Origin: WOZL01 sp041678645
Lineage (GTDB): Bacteria > Patescibacteriota > Dojkabacteria > SC72
Direction of reading: 5' to 3'
DNA length: 12,667 nt
NCBI GenBank assembly: GCA_041678645.1
Contig: JBAYNT010000014.1
Span: 1-12,667, forward strand
Part shown: positions 1 to 6,787 of the stretch, in pieces
Layout of the letters: every line of letters begins with the position of its first letter
Position numbering within the stretch: the first letter of the stretch is position 1
Made by a program: the position numbers and the translations under genes
Notes under the pieces: generated by a model
What the model saw: the letters and a program-made list of their open reading frames with translations, nothing else
Database searches by the model: none
What the model was told of the DNA's origin: nothing

Positions 1-170
1 ATTCTTTTATCCTTAACCAAATCAGCAATTTTCTCTATCAAATATGCTTTATTAACTTGGTAAGGAATTTCTGTAATAACAATTTGGAATCTGTTGTTCT
101 TTCCCTCTACAATACTTGCTTTAGCTCTTTGTAGAATTCTTCCACTACCAGATGCGTAAGCATAAAGTAT
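1..170 (-). pseudogene. gyrA: gyrA continuation downstream of an in-frame amber codon (partial at window edge)
   Basis: This is the same reading frame as the gyrA segment at 171-1121, carried on past the TAG at 171-173. It stays open for 56 codons to the left edge and is clearly GyrA: it contains GSGRILQRAKASI and the hallmark TEIPYQVNK, followed by AYLIEKIADLVKDK. These match the family segment that normally follows GPDFPTGG with no gap. No ATG, GTG or TTG start sits near the beginning of the segment. If the amber is real, this part would be translated only by readthrough or by internal initiation that I cannot see. The amber may equally be an assembly error. The homology is secure; whether this part is expressed is not. 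Confidence 0.75.
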
Positions 171-173
171 CTA
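171..173 (-). other. In-frame TAG inside gyrA
   Basis: The TAG follows codons for IYDQK and precedes ILYAYASGSGR in the same frame. By alignment from memory it falls on a surface turn (the GREGI region of typical GyrA), where CPR-like proteins often have Glu or another polar residue. A single base change from GAG, CAG or AAG would create it. Elsewhere in the window TAG ends six genes (holB, pilB, pilT, pilC and two pilins), so general reassignment of TAG is unlikely. Confidence 0.85.
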
Positions 174-1121
174 CTTTTGATCATATATTGTTGAACCTGT
201 TGGAAAATCTGGACCAGGAACAATCTCAATCAACTCAGATGGAGTAATGTCAGACTTAAAGTCAGGATACATAGATTGTTCTGACTCTTTAAGCTTTTTC
301 TCCATTGTCTTTATCTCTTCTAGGTAATCCAATTGTTTCGTGTCAACATAGTTTTCATAGTAGTGTTCTGGATTAGGATTGAGAGTTTGAGGTACTGTCT
401 CTTTCATCTCTTTTACTTTCCTTAATTCGTTGTATACCGCTTTTCCTTCCCATTTATTCCCTCTCTTAACCATCTCTTGTAGAGCCTGTATTAGCTCAGT
501 TAGATTGTGAGGAGGGATTTGGGTTGCCATACCTACTGCAATACCTTGAGAGCCATTTGCTAAAAGATTTGGAAAAAGTGCAGGGAGAACAGTTGGCTCA
601 AGTCGTGTACCGTCATAGTTAAGTGTGTATGTAACTGTACCTTTATTTAAGTCGTTGAGTAGCTCTGGTGCAATTTTAGAGAGTTTCGCCTCAGTGTAAC
701 GCATAGCTGCGGGAGGGTCGCCATCTATAGAGCCAAAGTTTCCTTGCCCGTGTACTAATGTGTATCTCATCGAGAATGGTTGGGCGAGCTTTACCATGGT
801 TGGATAGACAACTCCCTCTCCGTGTGGATGGTAGTTACCAGAGGTGTCACCAGCGATCTTTGCAGATTTCCTAAAGTGTGCACTAGGTTTTAGACCCAAA
901 TCATTCATTGCGACAAGAATTCTTCTTTGAGAAGGTTTAAGTCCATCTTTCACTTCAGGTAGTGCACGAGATACAATTACGGACATTGAGTAGTCGATGA
1001 AATTAGATTTCATCTCATCAACGATACTTCTAGGGAAAACTTCTCCTGGCTTATATGTCTTCCCCGCTTCTAACATGTCCGTTGATCCTTCTTGAGTTGT
1101 TTCTTTTATTTCTTCTGGCAT
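171..1121 (-). CDS. gyrA: DNA gyrase subunit A, N-terminal part, ended early by an amber codon
   Basis: GyrA is the DNA breakage-reunion subunit of gyrase, working with GyrB to introduce negative supercoils. The 316-residue product has the winged-helix core: DGLKPSQRRIL (59-69), YHPHGEG (97-103), GQGNFGSIDGD (125-135) and AAMRYTE, with catalytic Arg141-Tyr142. A charged insertion of about 65 residues (224-290) lies between IPPHNLTELIQ and VPGPDFPTG. The usual Ser83 and Asp87 positions (E. coli numbering) are Gly103 and Pro107. The frame stops at TAG (171-173), in the segment that normally reads GPDFPTGG...Y...EI..AY..G.G, and homology resumes directly after it, so this is not a natural C-terminus: full GyrA is about 800 residues. 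The start lies 9 bases after the gyrB stop, implying co-transcription. No Shine-Dalgarno is visible. ParC is a less likely identity, given the adjacent gyrB. Confidence 0.9.
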   Translation of the reverse strand: MPEEIKETTQEGSTDMLEAGKTYKPGEVFPRSIVDEMKSNFIDYSMSVIVSRALPEVKDGLKPSQRRILVAMNDLGLKPSAHFRKSAKIAGDTSGNYHPHGEGVVYPTMVKLAQPFSMRYTLVHGQGNFGSIDGDPPAAMRYTEAKLSKIAPELLNDLNKGTVTYTLNYDGTRLEPTVLPALFPNLLANGSQGIAVGMATQIPPHNLTELIQALQEMVKRGNKWEGKAVYNELRKVKEMKETVPQTLNPNPEHYYENYVDTKQLDYLEEIKTMEKKLKESEQSMYPDFKSDITPSELIEIVPGPDFPTGSTIYDQK

Positions 1122-1130
1122 TTTATTGAA

Positions 1131-3050
1131 TTAAACATCTAATATAGCTTGATTTGCATGCTTTTGGATGAAGTGTCTTCTTGGAGGGACTTCACTACCC
1201 ATTAACATTTCAAATACGTGTTCCGCTTCTTGAGCATCATCAATTTTAACTCTTTTTAGTACTCTGCTTTCCGGACTCATCGTAGTATCCCAAAGCTGTT
1301 CAGGATCCATTTCACCCAATCCTTTAAATCGATTTACTACTGGGTTTTTACCTGCATCTTTTGCTTTAAGGACATAGGCATCTTTTGTTTTTTCATTTAT
1401 AAAATATTCTTTTTTCTTACCGACTTCTACTTTAAAAAGAGGTGGTTGTGCAACATATATATATCCTGCTTCTATTAGAGGTCTAAAAAATCTAAAGAAG
1501 AGTGTTAGAACAAGCGTAGTAATATGCAAACCGTCCACATCAGCATCACTCATAATTATTACTTTATGATATCGGAGTTTGTTAATGTCCAATGAATCAC
1601 CTATACCAACTCCTAGTGCTGTGGTTATATAGTTAAATTCATTATTATTTAAAACTCTGTCGACCCTATATTTATGAGTATTAATGATCTTACCCCTGAG
1701 TGGTAATATAGCTTGCGTGTGTCTATCTCTACCTTGTTTTGCCGACCCACCTGCACTATCTCCCTCGACTATATATAGCTCACTATCTACAGGATCATTA
1801 CTAATACAATCTGCAAGTTTACCAGGTAACGTAGAATTCTCTAAAGCACTCTTTCTTACGATGGCATCTCTAGCTGCCTTAGCAGCGACCTTTGCTCTAT
1901 GTGCTAATACGGCCTTACCAATTATATTCTTAGCGATATCAGGATTCTCATTGAAATATGTAAGGAGCTCATCTCTAAGCAAACTAGAAACAGCACCTCT
2001 GACTTCCCGATTATTAAGTTTAATCTTTGTCTGCCCTTCAAATTGAGGGTCTGTGACCTTTACCGATACAACAGCAGTCAAGCCCTCTCTAACATCATCT
2101 CCGCTTAAAGCATCCTTTACACCTTTAAGTAATTCGTTTTCTTGAGAGTATGTATTAACAGCAGTCGTAAGGGCCATTCTGAAACCTGCTAAATGAGTCC
2201 CACCCTCTGGATTGATGATGTTGTTGGTGTAACACATAACGTTCTCATCCATACCGTCGGTGTACTGTATAGCTATCTCTACCCATATGTCATCAACTTC
2301 CCTATTCATATAGAAAGGTTGTTGTGAAATTACCTTCTCGTCAATATTGAGAAATTGGACATACGATTTAATACCATCCTCAAAATATAGTTCAAACACC
2401 TTACCCTTTTCCCCCTCCTCTACCCTGTCATCGACAATAGTGAACCAAAGGCCTGCTGTGAGATATGCATGCTGTCTGCACTTCTTTACAATTGTTTTAA
2501 AATTCCACTCTGTTTCTTCAAATATCTCAGGATCAGGTTTGAAGGTATGCTCGGTACCCGTTTCTTTACATGTTCCTATTTTTTTGACAGGATATTGAGG
2601 TATCCCTCTTTTATACTCCTGTTTATACCTTCCTCCATCCTTGCAAACAATAGTTTCCATGCTCTCTGAAAGAGCATTAGTACACTTCATACCCACACCA
2701 TGAAGTCCACCAGAGACCTTGTAAGCGCCTTGGTCAAATTTACCTCCAGCATGGAGATTAGTCATTACAGTCTCTAATGTGGAAACTTTAGTCTGTGGGT
2801 GTATTTCTATTGGGATACCTCTTCCGTTATCCTTTACGGTACAAGAGTTATCTTTATTAAGGGTTACCCATATATGGTCACAAAAACCTGCGATAGCCTC
2901 GTCAACAGAGTTATCTAAAATTTCTGTAAATATATGATGTAAACCCATACTGTCGGTAGAACCGATATACATAGCGGGCCTTTTTCGTACAGCTTCTAAC
3001 CCTTCTAAAACCTGGATATTAGATGCTCCGTAAGTGCTAGTTTTTGCCAT
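1131..3050 (-). CDS. gyrB: DNA gyrase subunit B
   Basis: GyrB is the ATPase subunit of gyrase. The protein has 639 residues, the usual length of GyrB without the proteobacterial insertion. N-terminal GHKL ATPase: Glu43, Asp46 and Asn47 in EILDNSVDEA, DNGRGIPI (74-81), LHAGGKF (99-105) and GGLHGVG (114-120). Transducer domain: the ATP-sensing QTK loop at 340-342. TOPRIM domain: EGDSAGG (429-435) and DADVDG (502-507), giving the metal-binding Glu429, Asp502 and Asp504. RFKGLGEM (574-581) and the C-terminal tail are present, so the gene looks intact. I chose the ATG at 3050; a TTG two codons upstream (3056) is possible but adds nothing conserved. A good promoter lies at 3097-3125. gyrA follows after 9 bases. 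Confidence 0.97.
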   Translation of the reverse strand: MAKTSTYGASNIQVLEGLEAVRKRPAMYIGSTDSMGLHHIFTEILDNSVDEAIAGFCDHIWVTLNKDNSCTVKDNGRGIPIEIHPQTKVSTLETVMTNLHAGGKFDQGAYKVSGGLHGVGMKCTNALSESMETIVCKDGGRYKQEYKRGIPQYPVKKIGTCKETGTEHTFKPDPEIFEETEWNFKTIVKKCRQHAYLTAGLWFTIVDDRVEEGEKGKVFELYFEDGIKSYVQFLNIDEKVISQQPFYMNREVDDIWVEIAIQYTDGMDENVMCYTNNIINPEGGTHLAGFRMALTTAVNTYSQENELLKGVKDALSGDDVREGLTAVVSVKVTDPQFEGQTKIKLNNREVRGAVSSLLRDELLTYFNENPDIAKNIIGKAVLAHRAKVAAKAARDAIVRKSALENSTLPGKLADCISNDPVDSELYIVEGDSAGGSAKQGRDRHTQAILPLRGKIINTHKYRVDRVLNNNEFNYITTALGVGIGDSLDINKLRYHKVIIMSDADVDGLHITTLVLTLFFRFFRPLIEAGYIYVAQPPLFKVEVGKKKEYFINEKTKDAYVLKAKDAGKNPVVNRFKGLGEMDPEQLWDTTMSPESRVLKRVKIDDAQEAEHVFEMLMGSEVPPRRHFIQKHANQAILDV

Positions 3051-3096
3051 ATTCAAGAAGTTTTTTGCAATTTATCTAGTTTCTGAGATACCCTAT

Positions 3097-3125
3097 ATTC
3101 TACGTGTTTTTCACCCAAATGTTAA
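3097..3125 (-). promoter_or_regulatory. Predicted sigma70-type promoter for gyrB-gyrA
   Basis: Read on the minus strand, TTAACA (3120-3125; 5 of 6 consensus bases) is followed by a 17-base spacer and TAGAAT (3097-3102; 5 of 6). Transcription would begin near 3090, giving a leader of about 40 bases before the gyrB ATG. It sits in the only sizeable gap on this strand, directly after the holB stop. Predicted from sequence only. Confidence 0.6.
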
Positions 3126-3133
3126 GTGTCAGA

Positions 3134-3823
3134 CTATGTAATATTCTGGATTTGTAGATACAAATTCTCTAGTAACAGCCTCCTGTTACCGTTAGCATTA
3201 ATCTGTCTCATAGTAGTATTTACTAAAGAAATTCTTTGAGTAATATCTTCAATACTAATACCCTTCTTAATACCACTTCTGAGCCTCTCTTGTAAAGAGT
3301 CTAAATATTTATCAAGGTAATCTAAGCTCTCTGCCTTGTCTTTAGCAATCTGCTCAAAGAGTGAGAAACAGTATATCAGATCATTGTTCTCAAAGCACAT
3401 TTCGTCTCCCGAATCTGAAGATTTTCTCACCATTTTTGTTTTTGAATACAGCTTCTTAGACCTTGACACGATTGTAGGAAGCAGATCTTTTTCGTTTCCT
3501 ACAAGGAGGATATATACAGTACTATCAGAGCTTTCCTCTAAAGTTTTAAGGAAGGCATTTTGTGCTTGTATAGTTAGCTTCTTTGCGTCTAAAATCACCG
3601 CAACTTGCACCTTCTCTTGGAAAGGTTTGTATTGCATATCCTCTTGTAACAATTTCACCTCCTCTATCCCTATTGAGTTTTCTAGCCTACCATCGATTAT
3701 ATGGAAATCAGGATTGTTTAGAATTGTTTTAGGATTAATTTCCTTTGACCAAAGTGAGGAGATCAGCTCCTTTGTTCTATCGTCAGTGATATCATTTTGT
3801 TGTGTGATTACTAGATATGTCAT
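3134..3823 (-). CDS. holB: DNA polymerase III delta'-like clamp-loader subunit, P-loop-less
   Basis: This is a probable delta' subunit of the clamp loader, which helps load the sliding clamp at primer ends. The 229-residue protein keeps the second half of the AAA+ module: NPDFHIID (37-44), KVQVAVILDAKKL (71-83), QAQNAFLKTLEE (86-97) and the arginine-finger region IVSRS (118-122). The C-terminal part is helical and ends with NRRLLLENLYLQI. It lacks the Walker A loop and zinc-binding cysteines of typical clamp-loader ATPases, and SRC has become SRS with the Arg kept. Typical delta' is about 300-340 residues, so this is a short form. I chose ATG 3823; ATGs at 3847 and 3877 would extend back to or into the divergent gene and add no recognisable sequence. 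gyrB follows after 83 bases. A remote tau/gamma-type relative is the alternative. Confidence 0.75.
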   Translation of the reverse strand: MTYLVITQQNDITDDRTKELISSLWSKEINPKTILNNPDFHIIDGRLENSIGIEEVKLLQEDMQYKPFQEKVQVAVILDAKKLTIQAQNAFLKTLEESSDSTVYILLVGNEKDLLPTIVSRSKKLYSKTKMVRKSSDSGDEMCFENNDLIYCFSLFEQIAKDKAESLDYLDKYLDSLQERLRSGIKKGISIEDITQRISLVNTTMRQINANGNRRLLLENLYLQIQNIT

Positions 3824-3834
3824 CTTTAATCTAC

Positions 3835-3840
3835 TATTAT
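3835..3840 (+). promoter_or_regulatory. Candidate -10 box for the FemAB-like gene (leaderless)
   Basis: TATTAT (5 of 6 bases) ends 7 bases before the ATG at 3848, so a transcript would start at or next to the start codon. No convincing -35 box is visible. The evidence is position plus the similar arrangement at pilT and pilD. Confidence 0.3.
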
Positions 3841-3841
3841 A
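3836..3841 (-). promoter_or_regulatory. Candidate -10 box for holB (short-leader transcript)
   Basis: A perfect TATAAT reads on the minus strand, with 12 bases between it and the ATG at 3823. The transcript would start about 6 bases before the ATG. The -35 region is weak (TTTCAA at the 17-base spacing). It overlaps the candidate -10 of the divergent gene. Confidence 0.4.
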
Positions 3842-3847
3842 TACCAT

Positions 3848-4897
3848 ATGCAAACTATTGAAATTAAAAATCAGCAAGAATGGGACAGGCTCTTAGGTCA
3901 ATGTGAGAGAAAAACTTTTCTTCAGACTTGGCAGTGGGGAGAGTTTCAGGAATATCTTGGTTATGAAATTAAGAGGTTGGTCTTTTTTAATAATGAAAAA
4001 TTCTTAGGCCTAACTTTGTGTATCATAAACAAGTCAAGATTTGAGAGATATGTATATTGCCCTAGAGGTCCACTACTTTCTAAAGACAACTCTGAAATAT
4101 ATGCTCAGGCACTTGGTGCATTAAAAGAGTTTTGGGAGAAGAAGCATATTTCTACTCTGAAAGTTGACCCTGCTTTTCTAAGGGATAGTAAGATATCTAA
4201 ACTCCCACAAAAGTGTGGATTTAAACATACTGTTAATTTCATACAATCTGAAAATAACTGGATGATAGATTTGGTTGGTGAGAATGAGGAGGACCTCCTT
4301 AGGTGGTGTAAAGAGCATGGTATGAGTAAGAACTACCCTACATATATAAGGAAGGCAAGGCACAGCGGTATAGAGATAGAGTTTTCTAAAGAGCAGAAGG
4401 ATTGGGATTTGTTCCACACATATTTAAAATATAGTGGACAGAGAAAAGAGTTCGAAGTCAAATCTAAAAGATATCATATAGGGATGTGGGAGTGCCTTGG
4501 GAAAGATTCGGATATTTTAAGATTAGGTATAGCGAAAAGGAATGGGAAGATATTGGCAATGATAGTTATCTCCTCTTATGGTGATGAAGTCTCAGCCCTA
4601 TACAGTGCCCAAACCGGTGTGGATAGTAGGTTGCGAGCTACTATGCTCCTAAGGTGGGAGTGTATGCTCTTGGGCCAAAGAGAGGGATTTAAAAGGTTTA
4701 ATAGCTGGGGTGTTTTACCGGAGAAAAAATATACTCCCAAAAATCCAGGGTTTGGATATTCGCAGTATAAGCGAGGCTTCGGTGGATACTTGGAAGAAAT
4801 TGAGAGAACCTATGAATATGTGTTTAATAAGGCTCTTCATCCCCTACAAAAGCTCTATGACTTCTATCTGAAGCTTCGATATTACAGGTTTAGATAA
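3848..4897 (+). CDS. FemAB/FemX-family peptidoglycan interpeptide-bridge aminoacyltransferase
   Basis: FemAB-family proteins use aminoacyl-tRNA to add amino acids to the peptide side chain of lipid II or peptidoglycan at the cytoplasmic membrane face. Family marks in the 349-residue product are FLQTWQWGEFQ (24-34), YCPRGP (70-75), NYPTYIRKARHSGIEIE (162-178), YSAQTG (252-257), FNSWGV (284-289) and YKRGFGGY (307-314), spread over two GNAT-like halves. There is no signal peptide, membrane segment or long coiled-coil arm of the staphylococcal FemA kind, so the protein is closer to FemX in layout. Which residue it adds cannot be read from sequence. The gene is divergent from holB with 24 bases between start codons, and the pilus promoter begins 4 bases after its stop, so it is probably monocistronic. 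Confidence 0.87.
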   Translation: MQTIEIKNQQEWDRLLGQCERKTFLQTWQWGEFQEYLGYEIKRLVFFNNEKFLGLTLCIINKSRFERYVYCPRGPLLSKDNSEIYAQALGALKEFWEKKHISTLKVDPAFLRDSKISKLPQKCGFKHTVNFIQSENNWMIDLVGENEEDLLRWCKEHGMSKNYPTYIRKARHSGIEIEFSKEQKDWDLFHTYLKYSGQRKEFEVKSKRYHIGMWECLGKDSDILRLGIAKRNGKILAMIVISSYGDEVSALYSAQTGVDSRLRATMLLRWECMLLGQREGFKRFNSWGVLPEKKYTPKNPGFGYSQYKRGFGGYLEEIERTYEYVFNKALHPLQKLYDFYLKLRYYRFR

Positions 4898-4901
4898 ACG
4901 T

Positions 4902-4930
4902 TTGACTATCCGACTTCTTTCCAATATCAT
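4902..4930 (+). promoter_or_regulatory. Predicted promoter of the pilB-pilT-pilC unit
   Basis: TTGACT (4902-4907, 5 of 6) and TATCAT (4925-4930, 5 of 6) are separated by exactly 17 bases. Transcription would begin near 4937, leaving a leader of about 24 bases before pilB. A TATAAA at 4941-4946 is a second, weaker candidate -10. Confidence 0.65.
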
Positions 4931-4960
4931 TTACCATAGATATAAAATCATAACTGCCCT

Positions 4961-6766
4961 ATGAGTAAGATTACATTACTACAGTACTTGGAGAATAAGG
5001 AGCTGATATCCAAAGAGGATTCTAATAGAGTTCGTGTCGAAAGAGCAAAATCTCCAAAGAGTGAAGAGGCTATTATAAACGAGCTAAATGTTGTTGATAA
5101 TGAGACAATAGCAAAGGCAAAATCAGAGATATTTGGAATACCATATATAGATTTAAAAGAGGTGTCTGTACCTGAGAGTGTCATAGCGGAGATTAATGTT
5201 GACCTTTTACAAGACCTTAATGCTGTACCTTTTGAGCGTGGAGATGATTACGTCAAGCTCGCCATGAAAGATCCTTTCGATGTCCAAGCTACACAAGCTA
5301 TACAGCAGAAATATCCTTTTGGTACTAAGATACAGGTACATATAACAACCCAAGAGAGCTTAAACTTTGTGCTAGATCAAAGAGTTGGCGATATGATGAG
5401 CTCTGAGGTTACTGAAGCTTTAGAGGACGTAGATGTCCCAATACAGGAAATTAGTGAAGACGCAAATCAAGTGCTATCAAGTGCAGAGCTTAGAAACGCT
5501 CCTGTAGCAAGGATAGTGAATGCAATTTTGCAGTATGCAGTCACCGCATCATCATCAGATATCCATATAGAGCCAATGGAGAGTAAGTTAAGAGTGAGAT
5601 TTAGAATTCATGGTGTAATGACGGAACGTTTAGTTCTGCCTAAAAACTTAACAGCGGCAGTTACGTCTCGTGTAAAAATACTCTCCAATTTAAAAATTGA
5701 TGAAAGAAGGTTGCCACAAGATGGAAGATTTCAAATAAAGGTTAATGGTCAGAAGATAGATATTCGTGTTTCTGTCATGCCCACTATACACGGGGAAAAG
5801 GTTGTAATGAGGCTTCTTGAATCGGACACATCTGGTATTACCTTAGAAACTACTGGCCTTCGTGGGACTGCTTATAAAATCTTTATTGATGCAATTAAGG
5901 TCACTAACGGGATTGTACTTGTTACAGGGCCTACTGGTAGTGGTAAGACAAGGACTCTTGCCTCTTCCCTAATGAAAATTAACGATCCAAAGGTCAATAT
6001 CATGTCTCTTGAGAATCCAGTAGAAATTCGTATACCAGGAGTAACGCAAATACAAATAAATCCAGATATAGGTATGACCTTTGCTAATGCACTTAGATCT
6101 GTACTTAGACAAGACCCTGATATCGTCATGGTTGGAGAGATTAGAGATCAAGAAACGGCAGAGCTTGCTATACAGGCCTCCCTCACAGGGCACTTGGTCC
6201 TATCTACTTTACATACTAACAGTGCACCTGCGGCTATACCTAGACTTCTCGATATGGGTGTAGAGCCATATCTTCTTGCTTCTACTATGAGAGTCATAGC
6301 TGCTCAAAGGCTTCCAAGAAGGATTTGTAAGCACTGTATAGAGGCTTATCCAGCAGAACAGGAAATAATAGATGATATCTTAGAAGAGTTTAGCGATGTC
6401 CCACAATTCGATATTGTCTCATATATCAATCAGGTGGTTGAAGCTAAAAAGCAGAAGGGTGATAGCGGCTCATCTGTAATGAAGCCAGCGTCAGTTGGCC
6501 CAGATGGCAAGCCCCAATTCTACCTTTACAAAGGGAAAGGTTGTGATAGGTGTGGAGGTAGTGGATACTCTGGAAGAATTGGTATATTTGAGGTATTGGA
6601 TGTTACTGAAAAAATTAGTAGAATGGTAATGGATCAGTCCACTTCTGATGATATACAGAAAGAAGCTAAAAACAATGGGATGTTAACTATGGTTGAGGAT
6701 GGGTACTTGAAAGCTTTTGAAGGTATGACTACAATAGAGGAAGTAATGCGTGTGTCTAAAGAGTAG
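4961..6766 (+). CDS. pilB: Type IV pilus assembly ATPase PilB (GspE family)
   Basis: PilB is the cytoplasmic hexameric ATPase that drives pilin polymerisation at the PilC platform. The 601-residue length is normal. A GspE/MshEN-type N-domain spans about 1-145. The core has SSSDIHIEP (197-205) and Walker A GPTGSGKT (323-330). The Asp box, normally EDPVE, reads ENPVE (351-355). Walker B spans DPDIVMVGEIRD (385-396), and the His box is GHLVLSTLHTN (410-420). Two CxxC pairs (Cys456/459 and Cys528/531) form the usual zinc site, separated by a variable insert rich in charged residues. Odd points are Asn352 in the Asp box and Arg331 directly after Walker A, where Thr is usual. It starts the pilus operon behind a good promoter and ends TAG-TTT-TAA, a near-tandem stop. 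No Shine-Dalgarno precedes the ATG. Confidence 0.95.
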   Translation: MSKITLLQYLENKELISKEDSNRVRVERAKSPKSEEAIINELNVVDNETIAKAKSEIFGIPYIDLKEVSVPESVIAEINVDLLQDLNAVPFERGDDYVKLAMKDPFDVQATQAIQQKYPFGTKIQVHITTQESLNFVLDQRVGDMMSSEVTEALEDVDVPIQEISEDANQVLSSAELRNAPVARIVNAILQYAVTASSSDIHIEPMESKLRVRFRIHGVMTERLVLPKNLTAAVTSRVKILSNLKIDERRLPQDGRFQIKVNGQKIDIRVSVMPTIHGEKVVMRLLESDTSGITLETTGLRGTAYKIFIDAIKVTNGIVLVTGPTGSGKTRTLASSLMKINDPKVNIMSLENPVEIRIPGVTQIQINPDIGMTFANALRSVLRQDPDIVMVGEIRDQETAELAIQASLTGHLVLSTLHTNSAPAAIPRLLDMGVEPYLLASTMRVIAAQRLPRRICKHCIEAYPAEQEIIDDILEEFSDVPQFDIVSYINQVVEAKKQKGDSGSSVMKPASVGPDGKPQFYLYKGKGCDRCGGSGYSGRIGIFEVLDVTEKISRMVMDQSTSDDIQKEAKNNGMLTMVEDGYLKAFEGMTTIEEVMRVSKE

Positions 6767-6774
6767 TTTTAATT

Positions 6775-6780
6775 TATAAT
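6775..6780 (+). promoter_or_regulatory. Candidate -10 box for pilT (leaderless)
   Basis: A perfect TATAAT ends 7 bases before the pilT ATG, so a start at or beside the ATG is possible. The -35 region is poor and lies in the pilB 3' end. The box is embedded in the AT-only palindrome 6773-6786, so it may be compositional. Confidence 0.3.
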
Positions 6781-6787
6781 TATAAAA

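Noticed and set aside
171..173. Recoding of UAG as pyrrolysine or another amino acid throughout the genome
   Set aside because: TAG ends holB, pilB, pilT, pilC and two pilins at the expected protein lengths, and no pyl gene is in the window.
1684..2046. Open frame of 120 codons opposite gyrB
   Set aside because: It lies wholly inside the strongly conserved gyrB frame on the other strand and shows no recognisable protein features.
3824..3877. Longer holB start at 3847 or 3877
   Set aside because: The added residues have no family similarity and would run back to or into the divergent gene; ATG 3823 gives a clean start just before the first predicted strand.
3336..3896. Open frame of 186 codons on the plus strand opposite holB
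   Set aside because: It is antisense to a gene with clear clamp-loader motifs, its translation has low-complexity Ser/Phe/Leu composition, and it overlaps the FemAB-like start.
6773..6786. Perfect 14-base palindrome TTTATAATTATAAA before pilT as an operator or terminator
   Set aside because: It consists only of A and T in an AT-rich spacer, forms a weak hairpin without a loop, and is best explained by composition or the -10 box inside it.
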